Source of the DNA: an uncultured Paraglaciecola sp. | GTDB lineage: Bacteria; Pseudomonadota; Gammaproteobacteria; Enterobacterales; Alteromonadaceae | Length of the DNA stretch: 46,271 nucleotides | Reading direction: 5' to 3' | Assembly: GCF_913020055.1 (NCBI RefSeq) | Contig: NZ_CAJWCF010000025.1 | Location: forward strand, 1-46,271 | Part shown: one piece after another, positions 1 to 9,152 of the stretch | How the letters are laid out: every line of letters begins with the position of its first letter | How positions within the stretch are numbered: position 1 is the first letter of the stretch | Made by a program: the position numbers and the translations under genes | Notes under the pieces: model-generated | What the model saw: only the letters and a program-made list of their open reading frames with translations | What the model was told of the DNA's origin: nothing | The model's database searches: none

Positions 1-47
1 TTGCAAAAGTCATCGACATCGCAATACAACTCAACTAAATTCTTCAT
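1..47 (-). CDS. IS982-family transposase, N-terminal fragment (runs off the window)
   Basis: Reading the minus strand from the ATG at 47-45 gives MKNLVELYCDVDDFC before the left edge of the window. The DVDDFC segment at the very start is how many gammaproteobacterial IS982-family DDE transposases begin, as I recall them. A ribosome binding site (AAGGAA) lies just upstream at about 53-58. Only 15 complete codons are visible, so the family call rests on this short motif and nothing can be said about whether the rest is intact. It implies that an insertion sequence lies to the left of the window, with its transposase pointing outward. Confidence 0.6.
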   Translation of the reverse strand, partial: MKNLVELYCDVDDFC

Positions 48-108
48 GCCTGTTCCTTGTTTAAATCAGATGTTTTTTGGTCGAAAGATCTGATCTTGGA
101 ACAGGCAT
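46..108. repeat. Inverted repeat covering the transposase RBS and start
   Basis: The 11-base arm ATGCCTGTTCC at 46-56 is exactly complementary to GGAACAGGCAT at 98-108. A second inner pair, ATCAGAT (66-72) with ATCTGAT (89-95), extends the stem. In a minus-strand transcript starting upstream, the 3' arm would hold the AAGGAACAGGC ribosome binding site and the first bases of the ATG. Hairpins of this kind protect insertion sequences from translation when transcription enters from outside. Whether it also belongs to the terminal inverted repeat of the element cannot be judged. Confidence 0.6.
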
Positions 109-225
109 TTAGTTCCATTGCTTAAACAGGATTGAGGTTAAATAATCTACCTGAGGCTATGATCCCTGATCTTCAATTACACACTGCACTCACCACTACA
201 ATTAGTTTGGCTACAGGCGCGCCTT

Positions 226-1602
226 CTAAGATTGTTGCAAAGCAATCCTTCCTGTCCTCACTGCTTGTTTAACTAACGTTACTTCTGGCGCTAACTTAAA
301 CAAATCGCCGTTTAATCCAGTCAAACTTCTGGGTACATGACTTAAACGGGCGATGTCTGCATTCGCTTGCAAATGCTCGCTTTCTCCGTGAGTAGGCACA
401 GCTATTTGTGGGCGCACCCATTCGTACATTTGTTTTAGCTCTTCCTGACAGGGGTGGCCAGATGCATGGATGGGTAGTTCTGAGTCATCGGCCATCAATG
501 TGTGTATTTTGCGATCTTTGTAGGCTTTAAGTAGGTTTTCAATAGACTCTTCGTTGCCGGGGATCACGATAGAGCTGAATATCACTAGGTCCCCCTCGTC
601 CAGAGACACATTGCGATAGGTGTCTTTGGCTAATTGATTTAATGCAGCTCTAGGTTCACCTTGGCTCCCCGTTGCCACTGCTAATACTTCTTCTGGTAGT
701 AAATATCCTGTATTAAATGCGTCAAGCACAGGCAAATCATCAGGCCAATGCCCAGTGGCTTTGGCGGCGCCTACGGTGTTTTGTAACGAACGACCAAACA
801 ACGCAAAATAACGCCCCGTCTCTTTAGCTATTCTTGCTAAGGTAATCAAACGAGCAATATTGCTGCTAAAACAGCCCACTATGACCCGTCCCTTTGCGTT
901 TACCACAGCTTGTTTCAAACCTGTATAACATTGTTGCTCAGACACCGAGTGCCCTTCGCGATTAGCATTGGTAGAGTCACACACCATAGCTAGGATATTT
1001 TGCTTAGCCAATAGTTTAAAAGCATGGGGGTTAAATGGTTTATCTGTGACTGGCGCTAAATCAATTTTCCAATCAGCTGTATGAAACACGTTGCCTGCAG
1101 AGGTTCTGATCACAAAAGCATGAGGCTCTGGTAAAGAATGGGTAATCAGCATCCATTCAACGTTAAATACGCCAATATCGACACGCTGGCCACTGTCGAT
1201 TTCGATAATCGGAATGTTGTCACCTTGACCATCACGAGCAAGCTTTCGGCGTAATATTTCTGCAGTATATTTAGTGGTGTAAACAGGGCATTTAAAGCGA
1301 CGCCATAAATAAGGCAAAGCGCCAATATGATCTTCATGGGCATGGGTAATTACAATGCCCGCTAACTGCTCTTTGCGTTGGCTGATAAAACTAGGGTCGG
1401 CAGACACAACGTCGTGTTTATGCAACCCAGAAGTTTTTGCTTCAGCTTCAGTGCAAAGTGGGCTACTAAAAGTTATGCCACAGTCCATCATCAACCACTG
1501 CCCAGCATGACCATAAAGATTCATATTCATGCCAATTTCACCTGTACCGCCTAAAGGCAGAAACCAAAGATCTTTATCGCTGGGAGTAAGTGACTGAATA
1601 AT
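226..1602 (-). CDS. Ribonuclease J-like beta-CASP metallo-hydrolase
   Basis: Metallo-beta-lactamase fold protein of the RNase J/COG0595 type, a likely cytoplasmic RNA-processing nuclease. The zinc motif HAHEDH is clear, followed by a beta-CASP region and, near the C-terminus, PTHGESEHL. The longest ATG frame begins at 1530 (434 residues), but the family's first strand (FLPLGGTGEIGMNMN) is encoded in frame upstream of that ATG. The frame stays open to a TAG at 1611-1609. The only plausible start is ATT at 1602-1600 or 1599-1597, just after AGGAA, so a non-canonical ATT start giving about 458 residues is proposed. It is followed at the 5' side by a separate downstream-facing operon (1718-5744) after a 115-base gap. 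The function is a family inference. Gammaproteobacteria rely mainly on RNase E, so this would be an accessory enzyme. Confidence 0.85.
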   Translation of the reverse strand: MIQSLTPSDKDLWFLPLGGTGEIGMNMNLYGHAGQWLMMDCGITFSSPLCTEAEAKTSGLHKHDVVSADPSFISQRKEQLAGIVITHAHEDHIGALPYLWRRFKCPVYTTKYTAEILRRKLARDGQGDNIPIIEIDSGQRVDIGVFNVEWMLITHSLPEPHAFVIRTSAGNVFHTADWKIDLAPVTDKPFNPHAFKLLAKQNILAMVCDSTNANREGHSVSEQQCYTGLKQAVVNAKGRVIVGCFSSNIARLITLARIAKETGRYFALFGRSLQNTVGAAKATGHWPDDLPVLDAFNTGYLLPEEVLAVATGSQGEPRAALNQLAKDTYRNVSLDEGDLVIFSSIVIPGNEESIENLLKAYKDRKIHTLMADDSELPIHASGHPCQEELKQMYEWVRPQIAVPTHGESEHLQANADIARLSHVPRSLTGLNGDLFKLAPEVTLVKQAVRTGRIALQQS

Positions 1603-1717
1603 AAATTCCTAATATAGACAAACTGTAAGGGGGATAAGCAGCGCCTGTCCGCGCTACTTTTATTTTTAAACTAAACCAACAAGAATTGATCCTACAGGCA
1701 GAACATACGTTGCCCAA

Positions 1718-2197
1718 TCATTGAACAACAAAACTGGCTAAATCTTCTCCCAAGCTGGTAACTGGCTTTTCAATGATACGGCCTAATTCTTCCTCTCCTT
1801 GCAAAAGAATAAAGGTGGGTGTGTACCTTAAGTCATATTTTTGGTGCAAATTAGTCGGATCTTGTTTGTTATAATTCACCCCATGTAACGACAAGTTAGC
1901 CAAATCCACACCTGACAAATCCAATAACTTTAACAGTCTAGGGACTTCACGTTCACTGTCGTGGCACCAAGTGCCGAACAATACAACTAGCGACTTACCC
2001 GATACAACATTTACCGCTGTGATCTCGCTGGCACTTGGTTGGTATTGTTCATAAATGGCCCGAAATTGCGGATAATCAGCCATCAACTGGGCCGCCGAAA
2101 TGATTCCAGTAAAGGGCTCAGATGCCACTCTATGCTGCTCTGTCGAACCACAGCCTACAGACACAACAACCACTAAAGCGAGAAATAGCGCTTTCAT
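1718..2197 (-). CDS. Thioredoxin-fold lipoprotein with a single active-site cysteine
   Basis: Residues 1-16 form a lipoprotein signal ending in VSVGC, so the mature protein is probably anchored to a periplasmic membrane face. The rest resembles the thioredoxin/TlpA fold: a beta strand VVLFGTWCHDSE (about 71-82) at the active-site position, and YTPTFILL near the C-terminus supplying the cis-proline. Where TlpA has WCxxC, this protein has W77-C78-H-D-S81, so only one cysteine remains and a disulfide oxidoreductase cycle is unlikely without a partner. The RBS is AAGGAA before the ATG at 2197. It sits 44 bases downstream of the metallo-beta-lactamase-fold gene and is probably the last gene of that transcription unit. 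Confidence 0.7.
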   Translation of the reverse strand: MKALFLALVVVVSVGCGSTEQHRVASEPFTGIISAAQLMADYPQFRAIYEQYQPSASEITAVNVVSGKSLVVLFGTWCHDSEREVPRLLKLLDLSGVDLANLSLHGVNYNKQDPTNLHQKYDLRYTPTFILLQGEEELGRIIEKPVTSLGEDLASFVVQ

Positions 2198-2241
2198 TTT
2201 AATTTCCTTTTAATGTATTCAGGCCTTCGCCAAAGTATTGA

Positions 2242-3069
2242 TTAATGTTTATGTGACTCGCCAATATTTCGCGTTTCACCGGGTGCTGAAAAATAGTCGA
2301 CAGTACCTGATTTAAGCTGATTAGGAATAACCACTGGCACGTGAATACCAATAGACTGTTTGGCATTGATTATTTCGTTCAGAATATCATTACCTTCGGC
2401 TGAAAAATAGAACCAATACGGCGGCAAAGCAGTATCGCTAACACGTTCTTTCCAATGGCTTTTATAAGGTAGAAAATGTTTATCTTCTGGATCAGCATCG
2501 CCCAGATGCATAACTGTGACAGACGTATTTTGACTATTTAGGGTCACTCTAAAAACCAAGTTTTCAATTTCTGCTCGACTGGGCCAACCAGCATGAGGAA
2601 TGCGCACCGCATCAATTTCTAAACCAGCGACTTCAAAAGCTTTGGGATGCTGATCAAATGCTAGTTTAACACTTGTCACTTGTGGGAGTATTTGCTTCGC
2701 ACCAGACAATAACATCAATTCTGTAACCGCCTGTTCAGGTGCGATTAACTGAGTCATCGGATATTTCAACATATATTTCAACACCTCATCTGCGGCGAAA
2801 TGATCACCATGTGCGTGACTAATAACAATAGCGGTAAGGTTGTCAAAAGGCGGAGCAGCACTGAAAATCGCCTGTTTAGTCTGTTCTGGTACCAGCTGAT
2901 AAGTGCCAAATACTTGATGGAAAAACGGATCGAACAACACTTTTTTATCGCCATTTGTAATCAAAACAGCTTCATTCGCAACATAAGTGGCTGAGCTTTG
3001 ATGAGCCAAAGCAATAGGTTGACCAATCAAAATTAACCACACACAAAAAACTACCAGTCTCATTATCAT
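2242..3069 (-). CDS. Exported metallo-beta-lactamase-fold hydrolase
   Basis: Residues 1-22 are a hydrophobic signal peptide (cleavage after about LAHQ). The zinc motif HAHGDH sits at residues 85-90, preceded by the strand AIVIS. A further histidine cluster (MHLGDADPEDKHF) lies about residue 180, as in UlaG-like metallo-hydrolases. The substrate is not evident. The ATG overlaps the stop of the upstream histidine kinase by four bases (ATGA at 3069-3066), so the two are translationally coupled. An in-frame ATG two codons later is an alternative start. The protein ends ESHKH, a histidine-rich tail that could bind metal, though this is speculative. Confidence 0.75.
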   Translation of the reverse strand: MIMRLVVFCVWLILIGQPIALAHQSSATYVANEAVLITNGDKKVLFDPFFHQVFGTYQLVPEQTKQAIFSAAPPFDNLTAIVISHAHGDHFAADEVLKYMLKYPMTQLIAPEQAVTELMLLSGAKQILPQVTSVKLAFDQHPKAFEVAGLEIDAVRIPHAGWPSRAEIENLVFRVTLNSQNTSVTVMHLGDADPEDKHFLPYKSHWKERVSDTALPPYWFYFSAEGNDILNEIINAKQSIGIHVPVVIPNQLKSGTVDYFSAPGETRNIGESHKH

Positions 3070-5744
3070 TCCATTTCAGTGGTTATAGTTGGCTTCTCAG
3101 TTTCACTATACAGTTGAAACATATATTCTTGCATATTCGCAACGTACTCCTCAGCCTTTTGTAAGTTGCCACTATCAATATTATCTTCCACCAAAATAGC
3201 AAAATCGCTGAGTTGCCCAAAGCCGTAACTTCCTGCCGAACCTTTCAATTTATGCATAAGAAATTTAATCTGAGCCCAATCATTTTGAGCTCTGGCAGCT
3301 TGTATATCTTCTAATTTTTTATTGAAACTTAATCGATAGTTTTGCACTAATTGCTCAAACTCAGAACGATTGTTAGCAAATTTAGTCTGTGATTTATTTT
3401 CTTTATTTGTATTGAGGTGAGTCTCATTGTCTATCACCTTAGCTAAGTACTTGGTCAACATAGCGTAGAAATTTTGGCTATCAATGGGTTTAGCAAAGTG
3501 CGCAATAGCACCTGCTGCCAACATATTCTTTTTACTATTTGAATCAACATTGGCCGTCAACATGATAATTGGTGCGGTGAAACCTCTTTGTTTAAGAATA
3601 GTGGTGGCTTGTAAGCCATCCATTTCTGGCATTTGCATATCCATTAAAACTAAATCAAAACGTTCTTTTTCACAGACAGTTACCGCCTGCTGACCATCGT
3701 TAACCAAAGTCAGTTGAGCACCAGTTTTAGCCACCAAATAAGCCACCAACTGACGATTGTCTTCATTGTCGTCAGCACACAGGATATGCCCAATTAATTC
3801 AGGTATCTCTGCCTTAGGCTGCAAATCTCTGAGTGGTACCTGGTCAGCCTGATTTTGGTTAATCATTACTTGCTTGTTTGCCGCTTCTACATAAGGCATA
3901 TACACCGCAAACTGACTGCCTTTGCCTTCTTGACTGGTCACTTTGATATGCCCACCGAGCATTTCTGTTAGTTGTTTACTGATATATAAACCTAAACCTG
4001 TACCGCCATATTTTCTATTGGTTGACTGATTACCTTGAGAAAAAGCAGTAAACAATCGCAACTGTTGTTCATCACTCATACCCGGCCCAGTATCAGATAC
4101 TACAAAAATAAACCTTTGCCTAAAGGTGTCCCAATGAATGTTTAAGTCCACCTGCCCTTGATGAGTGAACTTGATAGCGTTATTGCACAAATTTAGCAAA
4201 ATTTGTTTGAGTCGAGTGGGATCCGAATTAAATTCATAAGGTAACGGGAAGTTAAGTTTAAGATTAAAGACAAGGTGTTTTTCTCTGGCGAATCCCTCCA
4301 TATAAGCGTTAACTTCTTGCAGTAAACCAGCCAATACGATATCAGTTTTGTCGAGTTTGATTTTACCCGCTTCTATTTTTGATAAATCTAAAACATCGTT
4401 AACTATATTCAGTAAATATTGCCCGCCATTTTGCACAGCCAAAATGGCTTTGGCTTTATCACTTTCACTGGCATTTACGTCACTGAGTATCTCAGAAAAA
4501 CCGATTATTGAATTAAGTGGAGTACGAATTTCGTGACTTACATTGGCCAAAAACCGACTTTTAGCGTCAGTCGCAGATGCAGCAAGTTGTTGTTCTTTTT
4601 GTGCTATTTCGACTTGATACTTAATGGTATTGGTTTGGCGTATTTCTTCAGCCTGATCTTTTATTTTCTGCTCACGCTCCATAACAGCACTTTGCATACT
4701 GCTAAATTCTTTGGCTAATTCTCCCAGCTCACTTTTTTCTGACACTTTAATTTGGTCAGTGTAGCTTCCACTTGCTACCAGTTTTGCAGCGTCCAACAAA
4801 CGGCCGACTGGCCGAGTGATACTGCGGGCAATAAAAAAAGAGCCCAACAATGCCAATAGTACCCCAACTATAAAAAACGGTAACAACTCCAACATAAAGG
4901 CGTTGCGGTTTTTTAACCAATCACTGATTGAATCTTGTAACACCACAACAAAATGCTGTTGGTTATTAGTGAATATACTAAAAGGTAAAGCAACCCAATC
5001 TTCTGCCCCCATGATAGGAATATCATTCACCGCTCCTTGGGCAACAAAACTAGCCGTTACTTGTTGTAACTCTTGCTGCACAACGGCAGTATTGTTTTGC
5101 GTAGATAACAATATCTGGTTTTGGTTTTCAGCTACTACCAAAAAATTAATATCTAGAGATATTAGAGTTTTGATTCTGTTCAAAAAATCAAGATTCAACT
5201 TCTTGCCCATCAATAACCAACCAATAGTGGCCGGTGCTTTGATAGGTTCAGCAGACATCATAAAAGGCTCGTTACCCACCATGGCAATCCAAGCTCTGTT
5301 TTGTTGTTTGTCATCTAAATCTTGGGCTAAAAACCGGTCGACAGTGAGATCTTCTCCACCATATTGAGCAATCAACATAAAACGTTTATCCAACACCAAC
5401 GCGATATCTGCGTTAATACGTTTACCATGATTAAACAACACACTTTTGATCGACTCGGTGTCTTCTCCCTGACCGATTGCGCTGCGAAGTGCCCAATCTT
5501 TGGCAATGGTTTCAACGCTCGAATCGAGGTGCTGCTTAGCAATCACTACTTCGTTCATAAATACGTTTTTGCCTACATTTAGGCGGGTAACAAATTCACG
5601 TTCGGCTTGGTTATAGGCAGCCTGATAAATACTGACTAAAGTCAAAGCAAAAACCAAAGTAAACAAACTCACCACCAGCAAAAATATCTTTCTTTGCAGA
5701 GGTGTCCAAATCAGTTTTTTACCTTTTTGTAGGTGTGATTTCAC
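3066..5744 (-). CDS. Hybrid sensor histidine kinase (HAMP-HisKA-HATPase-REC-Hpt)
   Basis: Membrane-bound sensor of 892 residues. TM1 lies at about 20-40, followed by a periplasmic sensing domain (about 41-283), TM2 at about 285-305 and a HAMP domain (305-355), then a coiled-coil linker. The HisKA phospho-acceptor is H404 in NVSHEIRTPLNS. The ATPase domain has the N box LCNNAIKF (519-526), DTGPGM (551-556) and GGTGLGL. The receiver domain carries D702 in MDMQMPEMDG. The C-terminal Hpt domain has H831 in MHKLKGSAGSYG. The complete internal phosphorelay resembles ArcB/BarA/TorS-type kinases; no separate response regulator lies beside it. The start is GTG at 5744 with AGGAA six bases upstream. 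It is coupled by ATGA to the downstream metallo-hydrolase. The ligand is unknown. Confidence 0.93.
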   Translation of the reverse strand: MKSHLQKGKKLIWTPLQRKIFLLVVSLFTLVFALTLVSIYQAAYNQAEREFVTRLNVGKNVFMNEVVIAKQHLDSSVETIAKDWALRSAIGQGEDTESIKSVLFNHGKRINADIALVLDKRFMLIAQYGGEDLTVDRFLAQDLDDKQQNRAWIAMVGNEPFMMSAEPIKAPATIGWLLMGKKLNLDFLNRIKTLISLDINFLVVAENQNQILLSTQNNTAVVQQELQQVTASFVAQGAVNDIPIMGAEDWVALPFSIFTNNQQHFVVVLQDSISDWLKNRNAFMLELLPFFIVGVLLALLGSFFIARSITRPVGRLLDAAKLVASGSYTDQIKVSEKSELGELAKEFSSMQSAVMEREQKIKDQAEEIRQTNTIKYQVEIAQKEQQLAASATDAKSRFLANVSHEIRTPLNSIIGFSEILSDVNASESDKAKAILAVQNGGQYLLNIVNDVLDLSKIEAGKIKLDKTDIVLAGLLQEVNAYMEGFAREKHLVFNLKLNFPLPYEFNSDPTRLKQILLNLCNNAIKFTHQGQVDLNIHWDTFRQRFIFVVSDTGPGMSDEQQLRLFTAFSQGNQSTNRKYGGTGLGLYISKQLTEMLGGHIKVTSQEGKGSQFAVYMPYVEAANKQVMINQNQADQVPLRDLQPKAEIPELIGHILCADDNEDNRQLVAYLVAKTGAQLTLVNDGQQAVTVCEKERFDLVLMDMQMPEMDGLQATTILKQRGFTAPIIMLTANVDSNSKKNMLAAGAIAHFAKPIDSQNFYAMLTKYLAKVIDNETHLNTNKENKSQTKFANNRSEFEQLVQNYRLSFNKKLEDIQAARAQNDWAQIKFLMHKLKGSAGSYGFGQLSDFAILVEDNIDSGNLQKAEEYVANMQEYMFQLYSETEKPTITTEME

Positions 5745-6019
5745 TTATTATTCCTAAGCCACAAAAGAAGCGTCAATTAACGCAGTTTGAAGGTCTCTGG
5801 CCCCAAAACAAAACCAGTTGATAATCCAAGTCTGAGGCTAGCACGTTTAGCTCATTTTTCGTATGCAGACAGTTCAGGTTAGATTATAAATCTTCACTAA
5901 ACGTTATTTACTCACTTTTTTATCACTATTACCTTTTAGTTTGACAACGCGATAAAAAACTACCAATAACAAGATTGCCTTCTATGCTTACTTTGATTCT
6001 ATAAAACAAGGACACGTAT

Positions 6020-7498
6020 ATGAATATCGTCGATTTCCCAACCAACACTTCAAAGTGGAGTTTAGTATTTCACAAGGTCAGCCAAACATCAGTCGAACTC
6101 TGGGCTGGCACCTTGTTTGGCACATTGCGCAAACCTAAACTGGCAAGGTTAATTGTTAGCTTAGATGACAATGAAATTAATCGTGAAGATATCACCCTTA
6201 AACAGTGGCAACGACCTTTCAACAGGTTAAGTCAGCGCTTTTATGACACCCGATTGGTCTCAAGTTTACAAGCAGGGAAAAGTTATAAAGTGGATTTTTA
6301 CCAACGCTTAGAAGGGGATGAGCATCAAGGTTTAGACCAATGGCAATTATTACGTAGTGGCACGTTTTCAACCTTACCTGAAGCATTACCCACTAACAAA
6401 AACAAAGCCTTTACTGTGGCCTTGAGTAGTTGCTTTTACGAACACCGAGATTGTGGTCAGGCTGCTCGGGCTTTCAAAGCTTTGTACGAGCGTGGTGATG
6501 AATCAGTTAAGCCTGACATTAAATTTATGGTGGGCGATCAGGTGTATTTAGATATCGGCCTAGACTCACTGTCTCCATTGACTAACGAAGTACGCCAACG
6601 GGTAGCAGAAGACTATGCCAAACACTGGCAAGCATTAGGTAGCATATTGGCCCGTGGCGGGGCATGGATGTTGCCTGATGACCATGAATTTTGGAATGAT
6701 TATCCGTTTTACGACAGCTTATTGCCTACCTTGTTCATGTTGAAAATACGCAAGATCCGCAATGCTTGGAAAGGCGCATCTCGTGATGGTGTGTTGAACG
6801 TGCAGCAAAGTAGTAAGGTCGATACCTTTGAAATTGGTGGTGACCTTTCGTTTTGTTTCGCTGATTTACGCTCCTATCGCAGTAAAACCCAATTTATCGA
6901 TAAACAAGGTTTTGATAAAATGCTTAGCTGGGCAGAAGGATTAAATAAACCTGGCGTGTTAGTCATTCCACAAGTATTGCTGACTGAAAAAAATAAGTTG
7001 GAACGCAATCTATTGAGTTTCAAAAAACAATATTCACAGCTGATTACTGCCATGGCCAGTTCAGGGCACGACATTGTAGTTATGTCAGGTGATGTGCACT
7101 TTGGCCGTATTGCTCAGGTCAAAATGGGGGCCCATGGGGGCAGATTGATTGAAGTAGTGTCCTCGCCTATGTCGAACTTAACCGGGTTAAATAGCTTGGC
7201 GTCAGATAAAGCCAAAACCACTCCTAAACACTTTCCCGATCCATCAGCCATCGACATCCCAAATTTTGAACCACAACCGGTGCAATACGATAAAAACTTT
7301 CATGTGCATACAAAAAAAGGTTTCCCTTTATCTGCATACTGGAAAGAACGCACCCGAGAACATTTTATGACGGTAAGTTTTCACAAAAATACGGCAAGCG
7401 TGGGTATGTCAGTTCAAGCGTGGCGTATTCGAGAACAAGACAGTGACCGTCTACCAGTCAAAGACTTTAAGCAGGCTTTTACAGTTAATTTAAAGTAA
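6020..7498 (+). CDS. PhoD-like metallophosphatase, cytoplasmic
   Basis: Alkaline phosphatase D/PhoD-like member of the metallophosphoesterase superfamily. Metal-ligand motifs are visible in order: GDQVYLD (172-178), PDDHEFWNDYPF (219-230) and SGDVHFG (about residue 356). There is a beta-sandwich-like N-terminal domain of about 120 residues, as in PhoD. No signal peptide or Tat motif is visible, which differs from classical secreted PhoD and suggests a cytoplasmic or lipid-associated substrate. The start ATG is preceded by AAGGA eight bases upstream. It is a single-gene unit between the divergent kinase gene and the convergent trehalase gene. Confidence 0.85.
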   Translation: MNIVDFPTNTSKWSLVFHKVSQTSVELWAGTLFGTLRKPKLARLIVSLDDNEINREDITLKQWQRPFNRLSQRFYDTRLVSSLQAGKSYKVDFYQRLEGDEHQGLDQWQLLRSGTFSTLPEALPTNKNKAFTVALSSCFYEHRDCGQAARAFKALYERGDESVKPDIKFMVGDQVYLDIGLDSLSPLTNEVRQRVAEDYAKHWQALGSILARGGAWMLPDDHEFWNDYPFYDSLLPTLFMLKIRKIRNAWKGASRDGVLNVQQSSKVDTFEIGGDLSFCFADLRSYRSKTQFIDKQGFDKMLSWAEGLNKPGVLVIPQVLLTEKNKLERNLLSFKKQYSQLITAMASSGHDIVVMSGDVHFGRIAQVKMGAHGGRLIEVVSSPMSNLTGLNSLASDKAKTTPKHFPDPSAIDIPNFEPQPVQYDKNFHVHTKKGFPLSAYWKERTREHFMTVSFHKNTASVGMSVQAWRIREQDSDRLPVKDFKQAFTVNLK

Positions 7499-7574
7499 AA
7501 AAGGGGCTGTACAATTTTTTGCAGTTGGCGGTATCGCAACATATCTATGTGCGATTTCGCCAAATTACTACGAT

Positions 7575-9152
7575 TTACTGTATTGGAAGTATGTGTTTTG
7601 CGCCTAACAGTTTATAAAATGCCAATGAAACACCATTTGTCCAACCAAAACCATGCTGAACTTCATACTCACCGCCCTGTGCAACATGTTGACTGTGTTG
7701 CACATTATATTTTTCCATCATGTTGTTATCGGTAATAAATTGTTGCTCTACCGTTGCCACCCAGCGTTCCATTATTTTCACTGGTAACAATTCAAATCCA
7801 TAATTGATTAATCCAACAACCGCGAACCATTGAAGTGGGGCCCATCCATTTGGCGCATCCCACTGTTGTGCACTATGGTTTAATGTTGTTACTAGGCCAC
7901 CTTCCATAAGGAACGAATTTTCCAATTTATGGGCAATGTGTTGAGCTTGTTCCTGTGAGGCTATCTGAGTAAATAAAGGTAAACATGCCGCTAAGGATTG
8001 AGTTGGTGTTTTTTGACCTTTGATAAAATCGAAATCATGATAAAAGAAGCTGTGCTCATTCCACAAATAGTAATTGATTGCATCACTTCTAGTCTGCGCG
8101 AATTCAGCAAATTTTATACTCTGTTCTGTTTCAAGTAACTCAGCATAAAATTGACTCAGTAACATCTCCAACTTATACAACAAACAGTTTAGATCAATAG
8201 GTACTATGTGGGTTGTATGGATAGATGCTAAGTCATCTTGGTCGGCTAACCACCTAGAACTAAAATCCCAACCAGATTCACATCCGGCGCGGATGTTCCG
8301 GTAAAAGTCAGGCCTTTTGGCAACCGCAATTTTTTCTGCTTCCTCGATATCTTCGCGATACGATTCTGGCCTAGGCTCAGTACTATCGTCCCAATAACGG
8401 TTTAAACACTCTCCATTTGGCATTTTCACAACACGCTTAGTTGCAGCAGCATCATCGGTCAATAGCTCTTTACCTTGCATCCAAAATTGGTATTCCTTTT
8501 CCATTCCTTGCACACAGTGTTTTAGAAATTGGTTTCTGACTTGCACTTGATTGGCGGGAATATTCTGCAAGTACATTTCAACCATCAGCCCTAATACAGG
8601 GGGCTGGGAACGGCTATTGTAATAACTTCGATTGCCATTAGGTATACAGCCTAAAGTATTTTGTAAATCAATAAAATTTAAGATCATTGACTTAATAAGA
8701 TCTGACCGAGACGACTCATTTAAGCCTAATGCCGTGAAGTAACTGTCCCAATAATAGATTTCACGAAACCTGCCTCCAGGCACAACATAAGAATGAGCAA
8801 GTGGTAACAAAGAAGATGAATCTAATTTATCAGGTTGTTTTTCAAGTTTTGGCCAAAGAGATTGAATATAACTTTTTACCGAAGCACTATCCGTATCGTT
8901 GCTTAATAATATCGTTTTAGGGATGACAAAATTTTGCTCAACAAAAGTTGTCAGATTAAAGGCTTCATTAGTCTTAGCGACGTCATAATCAGCATATATT
9001 TCTGACCAAGCATGTTTGGGGTAAGCGTCAGCAAATGTTTTACTATCTGCAAATATTCTAGACAATTGCACATCATGAAATAAACGACTTTTAAAGAAAT
9101 CTAAACTTTCTTGTAGGCAAAGTTTTGCATCGGTTTTTTCTGACATAACCAC
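7575..9152 (-). CDS. treF: Trehalase, GH37, cytoplasmic type
   Basis: Hydrolyses trehalose to two glucose molecules. Trehalase signature 1 (PGGRFREIYYWDSYF) is at residues 125-139 and signature 2 (QWDAPNGWAPLQ) at 430-441. The acid/base region ESGWDFSSRW and the catalytic-base region MEKYN near residue 480 are both present. The length (525 residues) is normal for the family. There is no signal peptide, so the enzyme acts in the cytoplasm on sugar brought in by the adjacent MFS transporter. The stop of that transporter gene and the GTG at 9152 share one base. An ATG two codons further (9146) is an equally possible start, and no strong RBS decides between them. Confidence 0.93.
   Translation of the reverse strand: MVMSEKTDAKLCLQESLDFFKSRLFHDVQLSRIFADSKTFADAYPKHAWSEIYADYDVAKTNEAFNLTTFVEQNFVIPKTILLSNDTDSASVKSYIQSLWPKLEKQPDKLDSSSLLPLAHSYVVPGGRFREIYYWDSYFTALGLNESSRSDLIKSMILNFIDLQNTLGCIPNGNRSYYNSRSQPPVLGLMVEMYLQNIPANQVQVRNQFLKHCVQGMEKEYQFWMQGKELLTDDAAATKRVVKMPNGECLNRYWDDSTEPRPESYREDIEEAEKIAVAKRPDFYRNIRAGCESGWDFSSRWLADQDDLASIHTTHIVPIDLNCLLYKLEMLLSQFYAELLETEQSIKFAEFAQTRSDAINYYLWNEHSFFYHDFDFIKGQKTPTQSLAACLPLFTQIASQEQAQHIAHKLENSFLMEGGLVTTLNHSAQQWDAPNGWAPLQWFAVVGLINYGFELLPVKIMERWVATVEQQFITDNNMMEKYNVQHSQHVAQGGEYEVQHGFGWTNGVSLAFYKLLGAKHILPIQ

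Noticed and set aside
4816..5367. 183-codon plus-strand open frame
   Set aside because: It is antisense to the periplasmic domain of the hybrid kinase, whose domains are complete; there is no RBS or family match.
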